This document shows positions 7,888-17,457 of a stretch of DNA of 64,000 bases, one piece after another. Positions within the stretch are counted from its first letter, which is position 1. Each line of letters begins with the position of its first letter. The position numbers were made by a program, and so were the translations under genes. The notes beneath the pieces are model-generated. The model did not search any database and was not told the DNA's origin. It saw only the letters and a program-made list of their open reading frames with translations. This DNA is from Lachnospiraceae bacterium (GTDB taxonomy: Bacteria > Bacillota > Clostridia > Lachnospirales > Lachnospiraceae), in assembly GCA_002892395.1 (NCBI GenBank), contig NBBL01000007.1, positions 130 to 64,129 on the forward strand, read 5' to 3'.

Positions 7888-9237
7888 TCACAGTCCCTGA
7901 ACCAAAATCAGCAGAATCAAAATCGGCAGAACAAAACGGAAATAGTTTTTCCAAAGCGGAGAAATTTTCAGTCCTTTCCCCTCATTAACTTCGGCGAGAT
8001 AGTTGTCAAAGCCCCACCCCCACTTGGACACGCAAAACAGAAGAAATACCAGCGAGCCCAGCGGCAAAAGCAGATTGGAGACCAGGTAGTCCTCACTGTC
8101 CAGAACATCCCGCCCTCCGATCAGATGGAGGTCGCTCCAAAGGTTGTAGCCGAGAACGCAGGGTATGCTGGCAATCAGAATGAAGCTGCAGCACACCAAA
8201 ACAGACTTGGATCTGCTCCAGCCAAAGTTGTCCATGCAATTGGAGAGCAGATTTTCAAACACGGCAATGACCGTGGAAAAGCTGGCAAAGGTCATGAATA
8301 AAAAGAACAATGCCCCCCAGAACCTTCCTCCTGTCATGTTTAAAAATACACGGGGCAACGTAATAAAAATGAGACTCGGACCTGCATCCGGCTCAACGCC
8401 GAAGCTAAAGCAGGCCGGGAAAATAATCAGTCCGCTCATCAGCGCCACCAGTGTATCCAGCGTACAGATCCAGACGGCCTCGCCTGCCAGCGTCTTTTCC
8501 TTTCCCATATAGCTTCCGAAAATTTCCATGGCGCCGACGCCCAGGCTCAGTGTGAAGAAAGCCTGATTCATCGCTGCTGTCATCACACTGCCCAATCCCT
8601 GTTCCATCGCCCGCCCCAGGTCCGGAATCAGATAGAAAATCACTCCCTCCTGCGCCCCCGGCAGCAGCACGCTGCGCACCACAAGGGCGAGAATCAGACA
8701 GAGGAGCCCTCCCATCATCACCTTGGTCATCTGCTCCAGTCCCCTTTGCAGACCCCGGGAACAGATCAAAAATCCGAGCAGCACCGTAAGCGCCATAAAA
8801 AATCCCATTTCCTTCGGATTCGCCAGCATCCTTCCGAACACGGCATCAACCTGATTACTGGACAGCCCGTCAAAGCTTCCGTTCAAAAACTTGACAAAAT
8901 ACGCCGTCATCCACCCGGAAACCGTGGTGTAATACATCATCAAAGTCACGCAGCCTGCAAAGGCAAACCAGCCGTGGATATGCCATTTGCTGCCCTTTGG
9001 TTCCAGCGTCTTATACCCGAGGACCGCACTCTTTCTGGATGCGCGGCCGACTGCCAGCTCCATCGTCAGCACTGGGACGCCCACGATTGCGAGAAAGAGC
9101 AGATAAAACAGGACAAAAATACCACCACCGTTTGCCCCTGCCACATACGGAAATTTCCACACATTCCCGATTCCAATCGCGCAGCCTGCGCTGACCAGAA
9201 TGAAACCGATCCGCGACTTGAAATTTTCTCGATTCAT
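7888..9237 (-). CDS. Sodium-dependent amino acid symporter (SNF/NSS family)
   Basis: A 449-residue neurotransmitter:sodium symporter family protein with about 12 membrane helices. The helix 1 signature is clear (SAGCAIGIGNVWKFPYVAG, then NGGGIFVLFYL), including the unwound GIGNVWKFP sodium/substrate site; ELAVGRASRKS follows in the first cytoplasmic region. Prokaryotic members import amino acids with sodium. Chosen start ATG 9237 follows AGGAGGTGTCCA; a longer frame to 9276 adds an unlikely N-terminus. Single gene, terminated by the shared hairpin downstream. Substrate is not predictable, though in this amino-acid fermenter an amino acid is likely. Confidence 0.9.
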   Translation of the reverse strand: MNRENFKSRIGFILVSAGCAIGIGNVWKFPYVAGANGGGIFVLFYLLFLAIVGVPVLTMELAVGRASRKSAVLGYKTLEPKGSKWHIHGWFAFAGCVTLMMYYTTVSGWMTAYFVKFLNGSFDGLSSNQVDAVFGRMLANPKEMGFFMALTVLLGFLICSRGLQRGLEQMTKVMMGGLLCLILALVVRSVLLPGAQEGVIFYLIPDLGRAMEQGLGSVMTAAMNQAFFTLSLGVGAMEIFGSYMGKEKTLAGEAVWICTLDTLVALMSGLIIFPACFSFGVEPDAGPSLIFITLPRVFLNMTGGRFWGALFFLFMTFASFSTVIAVFENLLSNCMDNFGWSRSKSVLVCCSFILIASIPCVLGYNLWSDLHLIGGRDVLDSEDYLVSNLLLPLGSLVFLLFCVSKWGWGFDNYLAEVNEGKGLKISPLWKNYFRFVLPILILLILVQGL

Positions 9238-9314
9238 TGGACACCTCCTATGGAAATATAGTTGCCAGTTTAACACATAAAAGCAAAGAAGGAAAGTCTT
9301 TATTTGTACAGAAA

Positions 9315-9362
9315 CAGCGGGAAATATGACGAAGCTTCGTCACATTTCCCGCTGCCTTTTTT
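9315..9362. terminator. Terminator after etfA
   Basis: CAGCGGGAAATATGACGAAG pairs with CTTCGTCACATTTCCCGCTG (9315-9354), a stem of about 19 bp with one mismatch. T-runs occur on the plus side and weakly (GTTTCTGT) on the minus side, where it closes the butyryl-CoA operon. Confidence 0.8.
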
Positions 9363-9382
9363 CTTCCCATCGGCAAAGCCAA

Positions 9383-10435
9383 TTACTTCTTCTCTGCGAT
9401 GTATGCGTTGATCTCCTTGGTCAGTGCCGGAACAATCTTGTTCAGGTCTCCTACAATACCGATGTCGGCCACATCAAAGATAGGCGCATCCTCATCCTTA
9501 TTGATGGCAATGATCAGGTCGGACTCCTCCATTCCGGCGAGATGCTGAATGGCGCCGGAAATGCCGCAAGCGATGTAGACCTGCGGACGCACGGTCTTTC
9601 CGGTCTGACCCACCTGCAGATCCTTCGGCTTCCAGCCGGCGTCTACCACAGCACGGGAGCAGGAAACCTCTCCTCCGATTGCCTTTGCAAGCTCCTCAAG
9701 AATCTTGAAGTTCTCCGGGCTTCCCACGCCGCGGCCGCCGGAAACAAGGATCTTGGCATCCATAATATCAACCGCATCGCTGATCTTTTTAACCACCTCG
9801 AGGATCTGGACATACTTTTTGTTCGGAACAAATCCCGGGTTAAATTCCACCACTTCGCAGGTTCTTCCGGGCTGCTTCTCCCGCTTCTGCATAACACCCG
9901 GGCGAACCGTAGCCATCTGCGGACGGTTATTCGGGCAAGCGATGGTTGCAATCGTGTTTCCACCGAAGGCCGGACGGGTCATCAGCAGCTGTCTGTGCTT
10001 CTGATCTGCTTCCTTGCCCGGGATGGCCACCAGCGGGAAGTCCCCGATATCAAGCTTGGTGCAGTCCGCCGTCAGACCGGTTGCCACGCGGGCAGAGACG
10101 CTGGGACCGAGATCACGGCCGATGGGAGTTGCACCGATCAGCACGATCTCCGGCTTATACTTCTTAATAACCTCGGAAAGCGCATGTGTGTACGGCTCGG
10201 TTCTGTACTCCTTCAGCTCCGGATCGTCCACCACGATCACGGCGTCTGCCCCGTACTCCGCCAGCTTCTTCGCCTGCTCCTTGATCCCGGAGCCAATCAG
10301 CACTGCTGTGACATTGGTCTCCAAATCTGCTGCCAGATCCTTCGCTTTGCCGACTAACTCAAACGCAATTCCACTGATTTTTCCATCAACCTGCTCGGCA
10401 AAGATATATACACCCTTATATTCTTCTAAGTTCAT
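9383..10435 (-). CDS. etfA: Electron transfer flavoprotein alpha subunit
   Basis: 350 residues. The C-terminal FAD domain shows SGGRGVGSPENF (232-243), VGQTGKTVRPQVYIACGISG (275-294) and INKDEDAPIFDVADIG. With EtfB and Bcd it forms the complex that reduces crotonyl-CoA to butyryl-CoA; in Clostridia and Acidaminococcus relatives this complex bifurcates electrons from NADH to crotonyl-CoA and ferredoxin. Last gene of the thl-crt-hbd-bcd-etfB-etfA operon, 27 bases after etfB. Bifurcation is inferred from the context, not from a residue I can single out. Confidence 0.95.
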   Translation of the reverse strand: MNLEEYKGVYIFAEQVDGKISGIAFELVGKAKDLAADLETNVTAVLIGSGIKEQAKKLAEYGADAVIVVDDPELKEYRTEPYTHALSEVIKKYKPEIVLIGATPIGRDLGPSVSARVATGLTADCTKLDIGDFPLVAIPGKEADQKHRQLLMTRPAFGGNTIATIACPNNRPQMATVRPGVMQKREKQPGRTCEVVEFNPGFVPNKKYVQILEVVKKISDAVDIMDAKILVSGGRGVGSPENFKILEELAKAIGGEVSCSRAVVDAGWKPKDLQVGQTGKTVRPQVYIACGISGAIQHLAGMEESDLIIAINKDEDAPIFDVADIGIVGDLNKIVPALTKEINAYIAEKK

Positions 10436-10462
10436 TTTTCCCTCACTGCTTTTCCGTATAGT

Positions 10463-11245
10463 TTAGATGATATGCTTTCCGGTTAACTGTTCCATCAGAT
10501 ATGCTACCGACTCCTCTGTGTCAAGATTGATCTTAACGCCTTTTCCCTTCTTGACCTTGTCGGAAGCCTTTGCGATCTTAGTCGGAGAGCCCGCGAGACC
10601 CATGTTCTTATCCTCCAGGGTTGTAAGATCCTTTCTCCCCCAGGTGATGACCTCTGCATCAAATGAGTCAAAGATACGGCCCACCGTCATGTAGCGCGGC
10701 TCATTCAGCTCTGCCAGCGCCGTGCAAAGGCAGGGCAGCTGAACCTTCAGCACATGATATCTGTCGTCAAACTGTCTCTCGACGATGGCATACCCATCCT
10801 CAATTTTAAGGTTCTGTGTATAGGAAACCACCGGGAGACCCAGATGCTCTGCGATCTGCGGACCCACCTGCGCAGTATCACCGTCAATCGCCTGACGTCC
10901 GGTGATGATCAGGTCGTACTCAAGATTACGGATGGCAGCAGCAATTGTGCTGGAAGTCGCCCAGGTGTCTGCTCCGCCGAGGACTCTGTCTGTCACGAGA
11001 ATCATTTTGTCGGCGCCCATTGCGTACGCCTCGCGAAGCATATCAGTCGCCTTCGGAAGACCCATGGTAAGCACGGTAACCTCCGCCCCGTACTGATCCT
11101 TTAAGCGGAGCGCTGCCTCCAGTCCCGCCTTGTCATCGGGGTTCATAATTGCCAGCATGGCAGCTCTGTTCAATGTCCCATCCGGGTTAAATGCCACACC
11201 GCCCTTGGTGTCCGGAACCTGCTTAATGCATACGATAACTTTCAC
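10463..11245 (-). CDS. etfB: Electron transfer flavoprotein beta subunit
   Basis: 260 residues, starting MKVIVCIKQVPDTKGG, with DLIITGRQAIDGDTAQVGPQ (about 111-130), the EtfB nucleotide-site signature. In bifurcating Etf this subunit holds the FAD that takes NADH electrons. Start follows GGAGGGACAGATC. Lies 16 bases after bcd and before etfA in the same operon, as in other clostridial butyrate clusters. Confidence 0.95.
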   Translation of the reverse strand: MKVIVCIKQVPDTKGGVAFNPDGTLNRAAMLAIMNPDDKAGLEAALRLKDQYGAEVTVLTMGLPKATDMLREAYAMGADKMILVTDRVLGGADTWATSSTIAAAIRNLEYDLIITGRQAIDGDTAQVGPQIAEHLGLPVVSYTQNLKIEDGYAIVERQFDDRYHVLKVQLPCLCTALAELNEPRYMTVGRIFDSFDAEVITWGRKDLTTLEDKNMGLAGSPTKIAKASDKVKKGKGVKINLDTEESVAYLMEQLTGKHII

Positions 11246-11261
11246 GATCTGTCCCTCCTAT

Positions 11262-12413
11262 TTATTTCAGTAAGTTAGCGGAAATAACCATACGCTGAAC
11301 CTCGGAGGTTCCCTCGTAAATTTCCGTGATCTTTGCGTCACGCATCATGCGCTCAACATCGTACTCTCTGATGTAACCGTATCCGCCGTGCAGCTGTACA
11401 CACTTGGTGGTGACGGCCATTGCGGTCTCCGCAGCAAAAAGCTTTGCCTTGGCAGCTTCCACGCCGTAGTTCTTCTGCGTCTGCTTTGCCATGGCTGCCT
11501 TATAGACCAGGAGCTGAGCCGCTTCCACCTCCGTTGCCATGTCAGCGAGCTGGAACTGGGTGTTCTGGAACTGGGAAAGCGTGCGGCCGAACTGCTTTCT
11601 CTCCTTGACATACTCAACTGTTCTCTCAAGCGCGCCCTCTGCCAGGCCGAGTGCCTGAGAAGCAATTCCGATTCGTCCGCCGTCCAGCGTGTGCATTGCA
11701 ATGTGGAAGCCCTTCCCCTGCTGTCCCAGCAGCGCAGACTTCGGAATCCGGCAATCCTGGAAAATCAGCTCGTAGGTGGCAGAGCCGCGGATTCCCATCT
11801 TCTTCTCCTTCACACCGAAGGTAAAGCCCGGGGTTCCCTTCTCGACAATGAAAGCGGAAATTTCCTTCATCATTCTTCCGTGCTTTTCAATGGTGCCAGT
11901 CACCGCAATGACGATGTAGACATCCGCATATTTTCCGTTGGTAATGAAGCACTTGGAGCCGTTCAGAACCCACTCATCCCCATCAAGAACTGCCTTGGTC
12001 TGCTGTCCCTGTGCATCGGTACCTGCACCGGGCTCCGTGAGACCGAAGGCGCCCAGCTTTTTGCCGCTGGCCAGATCCGGAAGATACATCCGCTTCTGCT
12101 CCTCTGTTCCGAAGGTAAGAATCGGATCCATGCAGAGGGAAGTGTGCGCAGATACAATGACACCGGTGGTGCCGCACACCTTGGAAAGCTCCTCGACACA
12201 CATGGCGTAGGTCAAAATGTCACAGCCCTGTCCCCCGTATTCCTTCGGAATCGGAATCCCCATAAAGCCGTAACGCGCCATCTTCTCCACCGTCTCAACC
12301 GGGAACTGCTCAGTCTCATCGACCTCCTGAGCCAGCGGCTTCACCTCATTCTCAGCAAACTCTCTGAATAATGTGCGAGCCATTTCGTGTTTCTTGTCCA
12401 GTGCAAAATCCAT
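11262..12413 (-). CDS. bcd: Butyryl-CoA dehydrogenase
   Basis: A 383-residue short-chain acyl-CoA dehydrogenase that reduces crotonyl-CoA to butyryl-CoA with EtfAB. FAD and substrate motifs are seen: GAFGLTEPGAGTDAQGQQT, CFITNGKYADVYIV, and the C-terminal EIYEGTSEVQRMVISANLLK, where E367 is the expected catalytic base (same number as in Megasphaera Bcd). HGGYGYIREYDVERMMRDA is conserved. Start at ATG 12413 with GGAGGAAGGATAA. Placed between hbd and etfB, matching the butyrate operon role rather than beta-oxidation. Confidence 0.95.
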   Translation of the reverse strand: MDFALDKKHEMARTLFREFAENEVKPLAQEVDETEQFPVETVEKMARYGFMGIPIPKEYGGQGCDILTYAMCVEELSKVCGTTGVIVSAHTSLCMDPILTFGTEEQKRMYLPDLASGKKLGAFGLTEPGAGTDAQGQQTKAVLDGDEWVLNGSKCFITNGKYADVYIVIAVTGTIEKHGRMMKEISAFIVEKGTPGFTFGVKEKKMGIRGSATYELIFQDCRIPKSALLGQQGKGFHIAMHTLDGGRIGIASQALGLAEGALERTVEYVKERKQFGRTLSQFQNTQFQLADMATEVEAAQLLVYKAAMAKQTQKNYGVEAAKAKLFAAETAMAVTTKCVQLHGGYGYIREYDVERMMRDAKITEIYEGTSEVQRMVISANLLK

Positions 12414-12461
12414 TTATCCTTCCTCCATGTTAAATAATTAACGTATCCTGGCAACAAGCAT

Positions 12462-12482
12462 GGGGATACCCTTCGTATCCCC
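12462..12482. other. Hairpin between hbd and bcd
   Basis: GGGGATAC and GTATCCCC form a perfect stem around a short loop in the 107-base gap between two genes of the same operon. No T-run follows, so it may be a processing or stability element rather than a terminator. Confidence 0.5.
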
Positions 12483-12520
12483 GTGTGATGTCTTCATGCA
12501 ATGCCTGACGGCAGCTTCAT

Positions 12521-13363
12521 TCAGCCCTTTCCATATTCATAGAAGCCGCGTCCGGTTTTTCTTCCCAGCCTGCCGCCGCGAACCATCTTGCGGAGCAGCG
12601 GATGCGGACGATACTTGGAATCTCCGGTCTCCGCCTGCAGCACCTGCATAATCGCAAGAACCACATCCAGACCCACCAGATCGCCCAGCGCCAGAGGACC
12701 CATCGGATGATTTGCCCCCAGCTTCATTGCTTCATCAATGTCCTTTGCAGGAATATCATTTTCCGCGTAGACACTGATTGCTTCATTAATCATCGGAATC
12801 AGGATTCTGTTGACGACAAATCCCGCGTATTCCTTCATCTGCACCGGAACCTTCCCGATATCCTCAGCAATTTTGCTCACCCTGTCCGCAATCTCCTGCG
12901 GCGTGTTGAGCCCCACGCTGACCTCCACCAGCTGCATGACCGGTGCCGGGTTAAAGAAATGCATGCCCGTCACGGGACGATCCAGCCCTGCGCCGATTTC
13001 CGTGATCGAAAGAGAGGATGTATTGGTGGTAAACAGGCAATCCTTCTTGCAGATCTTTGAAAGTTCCCTGAACGTATCCTTCTTAATCTGCATGTTTTCA
13101 ATCGCCGCTTCCACAATCAGGTCGCAGTCTCCGCAGATTTCCCTTGTACCGGTCTGAATGCGTCCCAGGATTTCGTCCATCTTCTCCTGAGAAAGCTTCC
13201 CGCGGCTCACCCTCCGCTGAAGCATATCGGCAATTTTTTTCTTGCCGTTTTCCGCCAGAGATGCATTCAGATCGCAGAGGCGAACCTCGTAGCCCTCAGC
13301 CTGGGCAAATGCCTGTGCAATCCCCGCTCCCATCGTACCGGCACCAATGATGCCTACCTTCAT
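12521..13363 (-). CDS. hbd: 3-hydroxybutyryl-CoA dehydrogenase
   Basis: 280 residues. Reversibly oxidises 3-hydroxybutyryl-CoA to acetoacetyl-CoA with NAD. N-terminal Rossmann motif [11 protein letters not shown] (4-14); catalytic H135 in [17 protein letters not shown]; conserved NTSSLSI (114-120); C-terminal helical domain with [21 protein letters not shown]. Length matches clostridial Hbd. Ribosome site GAAGGAGG. Third gene of the operon; a 90-base AT-rich gap before it may hold an extra promoter. Confidence 0.95.
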   Translation of the reverse strand: MKVGIIGAGTMGAGIAQAFAQAEGYEVRLCDLNASLAENGKKKIADMLQRRVSRGKLSQEKMDEILGRIQTGTREICGDCDLIVEAAIENMQIKKDTFRELSKICKKDCLFTTNTSSLSITEIGAGLDRPVTGMHFFNPAPVMQLVEVSVGLNTPQEIADRVSKIAEDIGKVPVQMKEYAGFVVNRILIPMINEAISVYAENDIPAKDIDEAMKLGANHPMGPLALGDLVGLDVVLAIMQVLQAETGDSKYRPHPLLRKMVRGGRLGRKTGRGFYEYGKG

Positions 13364-13396
13364 AGTAATGCCTCCTTCTTAACTGTCTCATATGAT

Positions 13397-13424
13397 ACTA
13401 TACTATTTTTATTCCTGCCACTAA
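13397..13424 (-). promoter_or_regulatory. Possible internal promoter before hbd
   Basis: Minus strand TTAGTG (13419-13424), 16-base spacer, TATAGT (13397-13402) in the AT-rich crt-hbd gap. A weak match; it could raise expression of hbd-bcd-etfBA. Confidence 0.3.
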
Positions 13425-13452
13425 AATTCGACATTTTTAACAATTTTTTCAC

Positions 13453-14229
13453 TTACCGGTTTTTGAATTCCTTGTCCTTTCTCTTTTCGAGAAATGCACC
13501 CATGCCCTCTCTCTGATCCTCTGTCTCAAAGCAGCTTCCGAACAGCTTTTCTTCGATTGCCACCGCCTCCGAAATGCACATTCCGATTCCCTCGTTCATC
13601 GCCTTTTTGGAGGCTCTCACCGCGATAGGCGCATTGGCCGCGATCTGCATTGCCATTTTCTCCACCGCAGGCATCAGCTCCTCCGGCTTATAGACAGCAT
13701 TGACCAGCCCGATCCGAAGGGCCTCCTCTGCCCGGATGTTCTTCGCCGTGTAAATCATCTGCTTTGCCATTCCCGGCCCCACGATTCTTGCCAGCCTCTG
13801 GGTTCCCCCAAAGCCGGGCGTAATTCCGATTCCTGTCTCGGGCTGCCCGAATACGGCATTGTCGGAGCAAATTCGAATATCACACGCCATCGAAAGCTCG
13901 CAGCCTCCTCCCAGCGCGTAGCCGTTCACGGCTGCGATAACCGGGATCGGGAAGTGCTCCAGCTTCAGAAACACATCATTTCCCTTCTTTCCCAGCGCCT
14001 CTCCTTCTTCTCTTGTCATTTTTTCCATCTGGGAAATGTCCGCCCCTGCGACAAATGATTTCTCTCCGGCGCCCCGGACAATCAGGCAGCGGACTTGGCT
14101 TAAATCCACCTGATCCAGTGCAGCCGACAGATCCTCCAGCACCGCTGAATTCAGTGCGTTCAAGGTCTCCGGCCGGTTAATCTGCAGCAGACCGATCATT
14201 CCCCTACTCTCGTAATCAACATATCCCAT
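13453..14229 (-). CDS. crt: Crotonase (3-hydroxybutyryl-CoA dehydratase)
   Basis: 258 residues of the enoyl-CoA hydratase family. Interconverts crotonyl-CoA and 3-hydroxybutyryl-CoA. Oxyanion-hole segments FVAGADISQM (59-68) and GYALGGGCELSMACD (103-117) are present, with both catalytic glutamates, E111 and E131 (FGQPETGIGITPGFGG). Start follows AGGAGGATTGCCAT. It lies after thl and before hbd, and provides the oxidative branch for crotonyl-CoA made by the glutaconyl-CoA pathway. Confidence 0.95.
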   Translation of the reverse strand: MGYVDYESRGMIGLLQINRPETLNALNSAVLEDLSAALDQVDLSQVRCLIVRGAGEKSFVAGADISQMEKMTREEGEALGKKGNDVFLKLEHFPIPVIAAVNGYALGGGCELSMACDIRICSDNAVFGQPETGIGITPGFGGTQRLARIVGPGMAKQMIYTAKNIRAEEALRIGLVNAVYKPEELMPAVEKMAMQIAANAPIAVRASKKAMNEGIGMCISEAVAIEEKLFGSCFETEDQREGMGAFLEKRKDKEFKNR

Positions 14230-14283
14230 ATGGCAATCCTCCTGCCTTTTGCGCTACGAAAAGGCCTCCTATGAACACATGAT

Positions 14284-14312
14284 GCGCAGTGCGATCCGAT
14301 ATCGCACTGCGC
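14284..14312. other. Strong hairpin between thl and crt
   Basis: GCGCAGTGCGAT and ATCGCACTGCGC make a perfect 12-bp stem with a 5-base loop in the 120-base gap between thl and crt. No T-tract on either strand. Likely an intercistronic RNA element that partly limits readthrough or protects an mRNA end. Confidence 0.6.
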
Positions 14313-14349
14313 CCTCCAGTTTCTTCCAACACAGAACTCAGCGTCCCAC

Positions 14350-15534
14350 TCACTCGTATCGTTCCACAACCGTCGCGCAGCCCTGTCCGCCGCCGATGCA
14401 AAGCGTGGCCAGGCCTCTCTTCACTCCTGTCTTCTGCATCTCGTGGAGCAGGGTGACCAGAATTCGGCAGCCGGATGCGCCGATGGGATGTCCCAGTGCC
14501 ACGGCACCGCCGTTCACATTGACCTTTTCCATATCAAACTTAAGGTCTCTCGCAACGGCCACAGACTGAGCCGCAAACGCCTCGTTCGCCTCAATCAGAT
14601 CTATGTCTTCGATTCCGAATCCGGTCTTTTTGAAGAGACGTCTCGTAGCTTCTACCGGTCCGATTCCCATGATGGCCGGATCCACGCCGCCAAGCGCACC
14701 GCCGACCCAGACTACCATCGGCTTCACACCCAGCTCCTTCGCCTTCTCCTCACTCATGACCACAACGGCAGCGGCACCGTCATTGATACCGGAGGAATTG
14801 CCTGCCGTGACGATTCCGTCCTTTTTAAATGCCGGCTTCAGCTTGCCCAGGCTCTCAGCCGTGGTGCCCTCCCGCGGACCTTCATCGGTATCAAAGGTCA
14901 CAACTGCCTTTTTCTGCTTCACTTCAATCGGAAGAATTTCATCCCGGAACCGTCCTGCCTTGATGGCTGCACATGCTCTCTGCTGACTTCTCGCGGAGAA
15001 TTCATCCAGCTCCTGCCTGGTCAGCCCATACTTTTCCGCCACATTTTCAGCCGTAATTCCCATGTGATAGTCGTGGAACGCATCCCAAAGGCCGTCATTG
15101 ACCATGGTGTCAATCATCTGCGCATTGTTCATGCGGTATCCAAAGCGAGCCTTGGTCAATGCGTATGGCGCCATGGACATGTTTTCCATACCGCCTGCCA
15201 CTACAATGTCCGCATCCCCTGCTTCAATCATTTGTGCCGCCATATTGACGCAGTTCAAACCGGAGCCGCAGACAATGTTGACCGTAACCGCTGTGGATGT
15301 ATAGGGAAGTCCTGCCTTCAGCGCCGCCTGACGGGCCGGATTCTGTCCCAAGGATGCCTGGAGGACGTTTCCCATGTATACGTGATCCACCTGCTCCGGC
15401 TTGACGCCGGCTCTGCTCAACGCCTCTCTGATGACCGCCGCTCCCAGCTCCACCGCGGGAACCGTGCTGAGACCTCCGCCCATCTTTCCAATCGCCGTAC
15501 GGCATGCACCTGCAAGCACAACTTTCTTAGACAT
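14350..15534 (-). CDS. thl: Acetyl-CoA acetyltransferase (thiolase)
   Basis: 394 residues from the ATG at 15534, which follows GAGGAGGAAACAAGCT. A biosynthetic-type thiolase joining two acetyl-CoA, or cleaving acetoacetyl-CoA. Nucleophilic C89 in [10 protein letters not shown], then [28 protein letters not shown] and [10 protein letters not shown] with the second active-site Cys. First gene of the butyryl-CoA operon, behind a good promoter at 15610-15639. In glutamate fermentation it would run mainly toward acetyl-CoA. Confidence 0.96.
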   Translation of the reverse strand: MSKKVVLAGACRTAIGKMGGGLSTVPAVELGAAVIREALSRAGVKPEQVDHVYMGNVLQASLGQNPARQAALKAGLPYTSTAVTVNIVCGSGLNCVNMAAQMIEAGDADIVVAGGMENMSMAPYALTKARFGYRMNNAQMIDTMVNDGLWDAFHDYHMGITAENVAEKYGLTRQELDEFSARSQQRACAAIKAGRFRDEILPIEVKQKKAVVTFDTDEGPREGTTAESLGKLKPAFKKDGIVTAGNSSGINDGAAAVVVMSEEKAKELGVKPMVVWVGGALGGVDPAIMGIGPVEATRRLFKKTGFGIEDIDLIEANEAFAAQSVAVARDLKFDMEKVNVNGGAVALGHPIGASGCRILVTLLHEMQKTGVKRGLATLCIGGGQGCATVVERYE

Positions 15535-15609
15535 AGCTTGTTTCCTCCTCTGCACCTCTTATTGTGTAAAGCGTTTCAATGTGAGTACAAATTATAATTT
15601 CTTATAGTA

Positions 15610-15639
15610 ATAATATATCGCAGCAGACTGGTTTGTCAA
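15610..15639 (-). promoter_or_regulatory. Promoter of the thl-crt-hbd-bcd-etfBA operon
   Basis: Minus strand TTGACA (15634-15639), 18-base spacer, TATTAT (15610-15615), about 75 bases before thl. A near-consensus sigma-A promoter. Confidence 0.75.
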
Positions 15640-15655
15640 ATCAAATTGATAATTT

Positions 15656-15667
15656 TTTAACGTTAAA
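15656..15667. promoter_or_regulatory. Palindrome upstream of the thl promoter
   Basis: TTTAACGTTAAA is a perfect 12-base palindrome 17 bases upstream of the thl -35 box. It resembles the TTAAC/GTTAA half-sites of redox regulator Rex but lacks the normal spacer. Possible operator. Confidence 0.35.
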
Positions 15668-15853
15668 TGGGGGTCTCTCTCCCGTTTTTAGAGTTATATT
15701 GTCTTATTCTTTTCCTATTTTGTTTTAAACACCGCCATATCCTGCTTTTTTTTTGCTTTTTTTTGCGTTCTCCACCTTCTCCTTTGCAAAAGCAGAGGTG
15801 TCCTTCCCTTTGTTTTTCCTTGTCTCATCCCAATTTTTGAGTCATTCCCCGCA

Positions 15854-15882
15854 TTGCAAAGCCCTTCCCCGGATGGTACACT
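15854..15882 (+). promoter_or_regulatory. Promoter of the CoA-transferase gene
   Basis: TTGCAA (15854-15859), 17-base spacer, TACACT (15877-15882), 70 bases before the start codon. Confidence 0.55.
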
Positions 15883-15951
15883 ATGAATCAAACGGGGTGA
15901 TCTGACCCCGCGGCTTCAGACCGTCAGAATACGAACACAGGGAGGACAAAC

Positions 15952-17298
15952 ATGAATCTTCAGGAAGAATATGCTGCAAAGCTGGTCAGCGCCGATACCG
16001 CTGCCTCTGTCATCAAATCGGGGGATTGGGTCGATTACGGCTGGTGCGTCGGAACCCCTTATACGGTAGACAAGGCAATCGCAAAGCGTCTCCCGGAGCT
16101 GGAAGACGTGAAATTTCGCGGCGGCGTGCTGCTTCGCCGTCCTGCTGTGTTTGATATCGAACATCCTGAGGATCACCTGAGCTGGAATTCCTGGCACATG
16201 ACCGGCATTGAGAGAAAAGCGATTTCCCAGGGCTTCGGCTACTTCTCCCCCATGCGCTATGCCGAGCTTCCGCGCTTCTACCGGGAGGATAATATTCCAA
16301 AGCCCGATGTTGCAGTGATTCAGGTGGCGCCCATGGACGAACACGGATACTTCAATTTTGGCCCTCAGGCCTCCCATCTGGCTGCCATGTGCGCTTCCGC
16401 AAAGTGTGTCATCGTTGAGGTAAACCGCAATCAGCCCAACTGTCACGGCGGCTTTGAACACGCGATTCCCCTATCTGAGGTGGATATGATCGTCGAGGGA
16501 GAGAACCCGCCCGTAACGGAAATGGGAGCCGGAGGTCCAATCTCCGATATCGACCGGAAGGTGGCCTCTCTGATTGTGGAAGAAATCCCCAACGGCGCCT
16601 GCCTTCAGCTTGGCATCGGCGGCATGCCCAACGCCGTCGGCTCCATGATTGCGGAATCCGATCTTAAGGATCTGGGCGTTCACACCGAAATGTACGTCGA
16701 CGGCTTTGTCGACCTCTATAACGCCGGAAAAATCAACTGCTCCAAAAAGGAAATTGATCGGGGCCGCGAGGTTTATGCCTTCGCCGCCGGCACAAAAAAA
16801 CTCTATGACCACCTGAACAACAACCCTGCCTGCATGAGTGTGCCGGTCGATTACACCAATGACCCCCACATCGTCGGTCAGATCAACAACTTTATTTCCA
16901 TCAACAATGCGGTGGATGTGGATCTGTTCGGTCAGGTCAATGCGGAATCCGCAGGCTTAAAGCATATCAGCGGAACCGGCGGTCAGCTGGACTTCGTCAT
17001 GGGCGCTTACCTTTCCAAGGGAGGAAAGAGCTTTATCTGCATGTCCTCCGCCTTTGAGTCCAAGACGAAGGGGCTGCAGTCCAGAATCCGTCCGACTCTC
17101 ACCAACGGCTCCATCGTGACCGATCCGCGAAGCACCATCCACTATCTGGTGACTGAATATGGCAAGGTCAATTTAAAGGGACTCACAACCTGGCAGAGAG
17201 CCGAAGCCATCATCTCCATCGCACATCCGAATTTCCGGGATGAGCTGATTCAAGAAGCGGAAACCATGGGGATCTGGAAGAAGAGCAACAGAAGATAA
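15952..17298 (+). CDS. Butyryl-CoA:acetate / 4-hydroxybutyrate CoA-transferase
   Basis: 448 residues of the acetyl-CoA hydrolase/transferase family. The family catalytic glutamate is E246 in [28 protein letters not shown] (192-205) and [13 protein letters not shown] (218-230) are the CoA-binding loops. Next to the butyryl-CoA operon it most likely passes CoA from butyryl-CoA to acetate, releasing butyrate; 4-hydroxybutyrate transferases are close relatives and cannot be excluded by eye. Start follows GGAGGACAAAC. Divergent from thl. The last codons form the first unit of a 14-bp tandem repeat that continues past the stop. Confidence 0.88.
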   Translation: MNLQEEYAAKLVSADTAASVIKSGDWVDYGWCVGTPYTVDKAIAKRLPELEDVKFRGGVLLRRPAVFDIEHPEDHLSWNSWHMTGIERKAISQGFGYFSPMRYAELPRFYREDNIPKPDVAVIQVAPMDEHGYFNFGPQASHLAAMCASAKCVIVEVNRNQPNCHGGFEHAIPLSEVDMIVEGENPPVTEMGAGGPISDIDRKVASLIVEEIPNGACLQLGIGGMPNAVGSMIAESDLKDLGVHTEMYVDGFVDLYNAGKINCSKKEIDRGREVYAFAAGTKKLYDHLNNNPACMSVPVDYTNDPHIVGQINNFISINNAVDVDLFGQVNAESAGLKHISGTGGQLDFVMGAYLSKGGKSFICMSSAFESKTKGLQSRIRPTLTNGSIVTDPRSTIHYLVTEYGKVNLKGLTTWQRAEAIISIAHPNFRDELIQEAETMGIWKKSNRR

Positions 17299-17340
17299 GC
17301 AGTGGAAGATAAGCAGCGGAAGATGAGCAACAGAAGATAG
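17284..17340 (+). repeat. 14-bp tandem repeat spanning the stop of the CoA-transferase
   Basis: Four units: GCAACAGAAGATAA (17285-17298, the gene end), GCAGTGGAAGATAA, GCAGCGGAAGATGA, GCAACAGAAGATAG. Each ends in a stop codon (TAA, TAA, TGA, TAG). The unit length is not a multiple of three, so the copies beyond the stop are not an extension of the protein. Confidence 0.9.
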
Positions 17341-17407
17341 TAAAATCCAAGAAAAACAAATCCAGGAAACCCCCTGCTCCCGCTCCGCTGCCGGGACAAG
17401 CATACAG

Positions 17408-17456
17408 TAAAATACCCGGGATTGGAACTGCTTTGCCGTTCCTGCCCCGGGTATTT
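17408..17456. terminator. Bidirectional terminator between the CoA-transferase and the suf operon
   Basis: AAATACCCGGG (17410-17420) pairs with CCCGGGTATTT (17446-17456), with an inner GGAAC/GTTCC stem. It separates convergent genes. Confidence 0.75.
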
Positions 17457-17457
17457 C

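Larger units (their letters stand above)
15535..15951. other. Divergent regulatory region between thl and the CoA-transferase
   Basis: About 415 bases with no gene that I can support. It holds a promoter for each flanking gene, a 12-bp palindrome, a T-rich tract (TGCTTTTTTTTTGC then TTTTTTTTGCG, about 15747-15768), and a small hairpin CGGGGT-GATCTG-ACCCCG (15893-15910) in the leader of the CoA-transferase. Confidence 0.7.

Noticed and set aside
14443-15597. Long plus-strand ORF over the thiolase gene
   Set aside because: Antisense shadow of thl in GC-rich DNA; similar long shadows lie over hgdA, gcdA, gctA, gdhA and bcd.
15667-15850. Riboswitch or small RNA in the thl to CoA-transferase gap
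   Set aside because: Only T-rich tracts and a short stem were seen; no conserved riboswitch core could be recognised.
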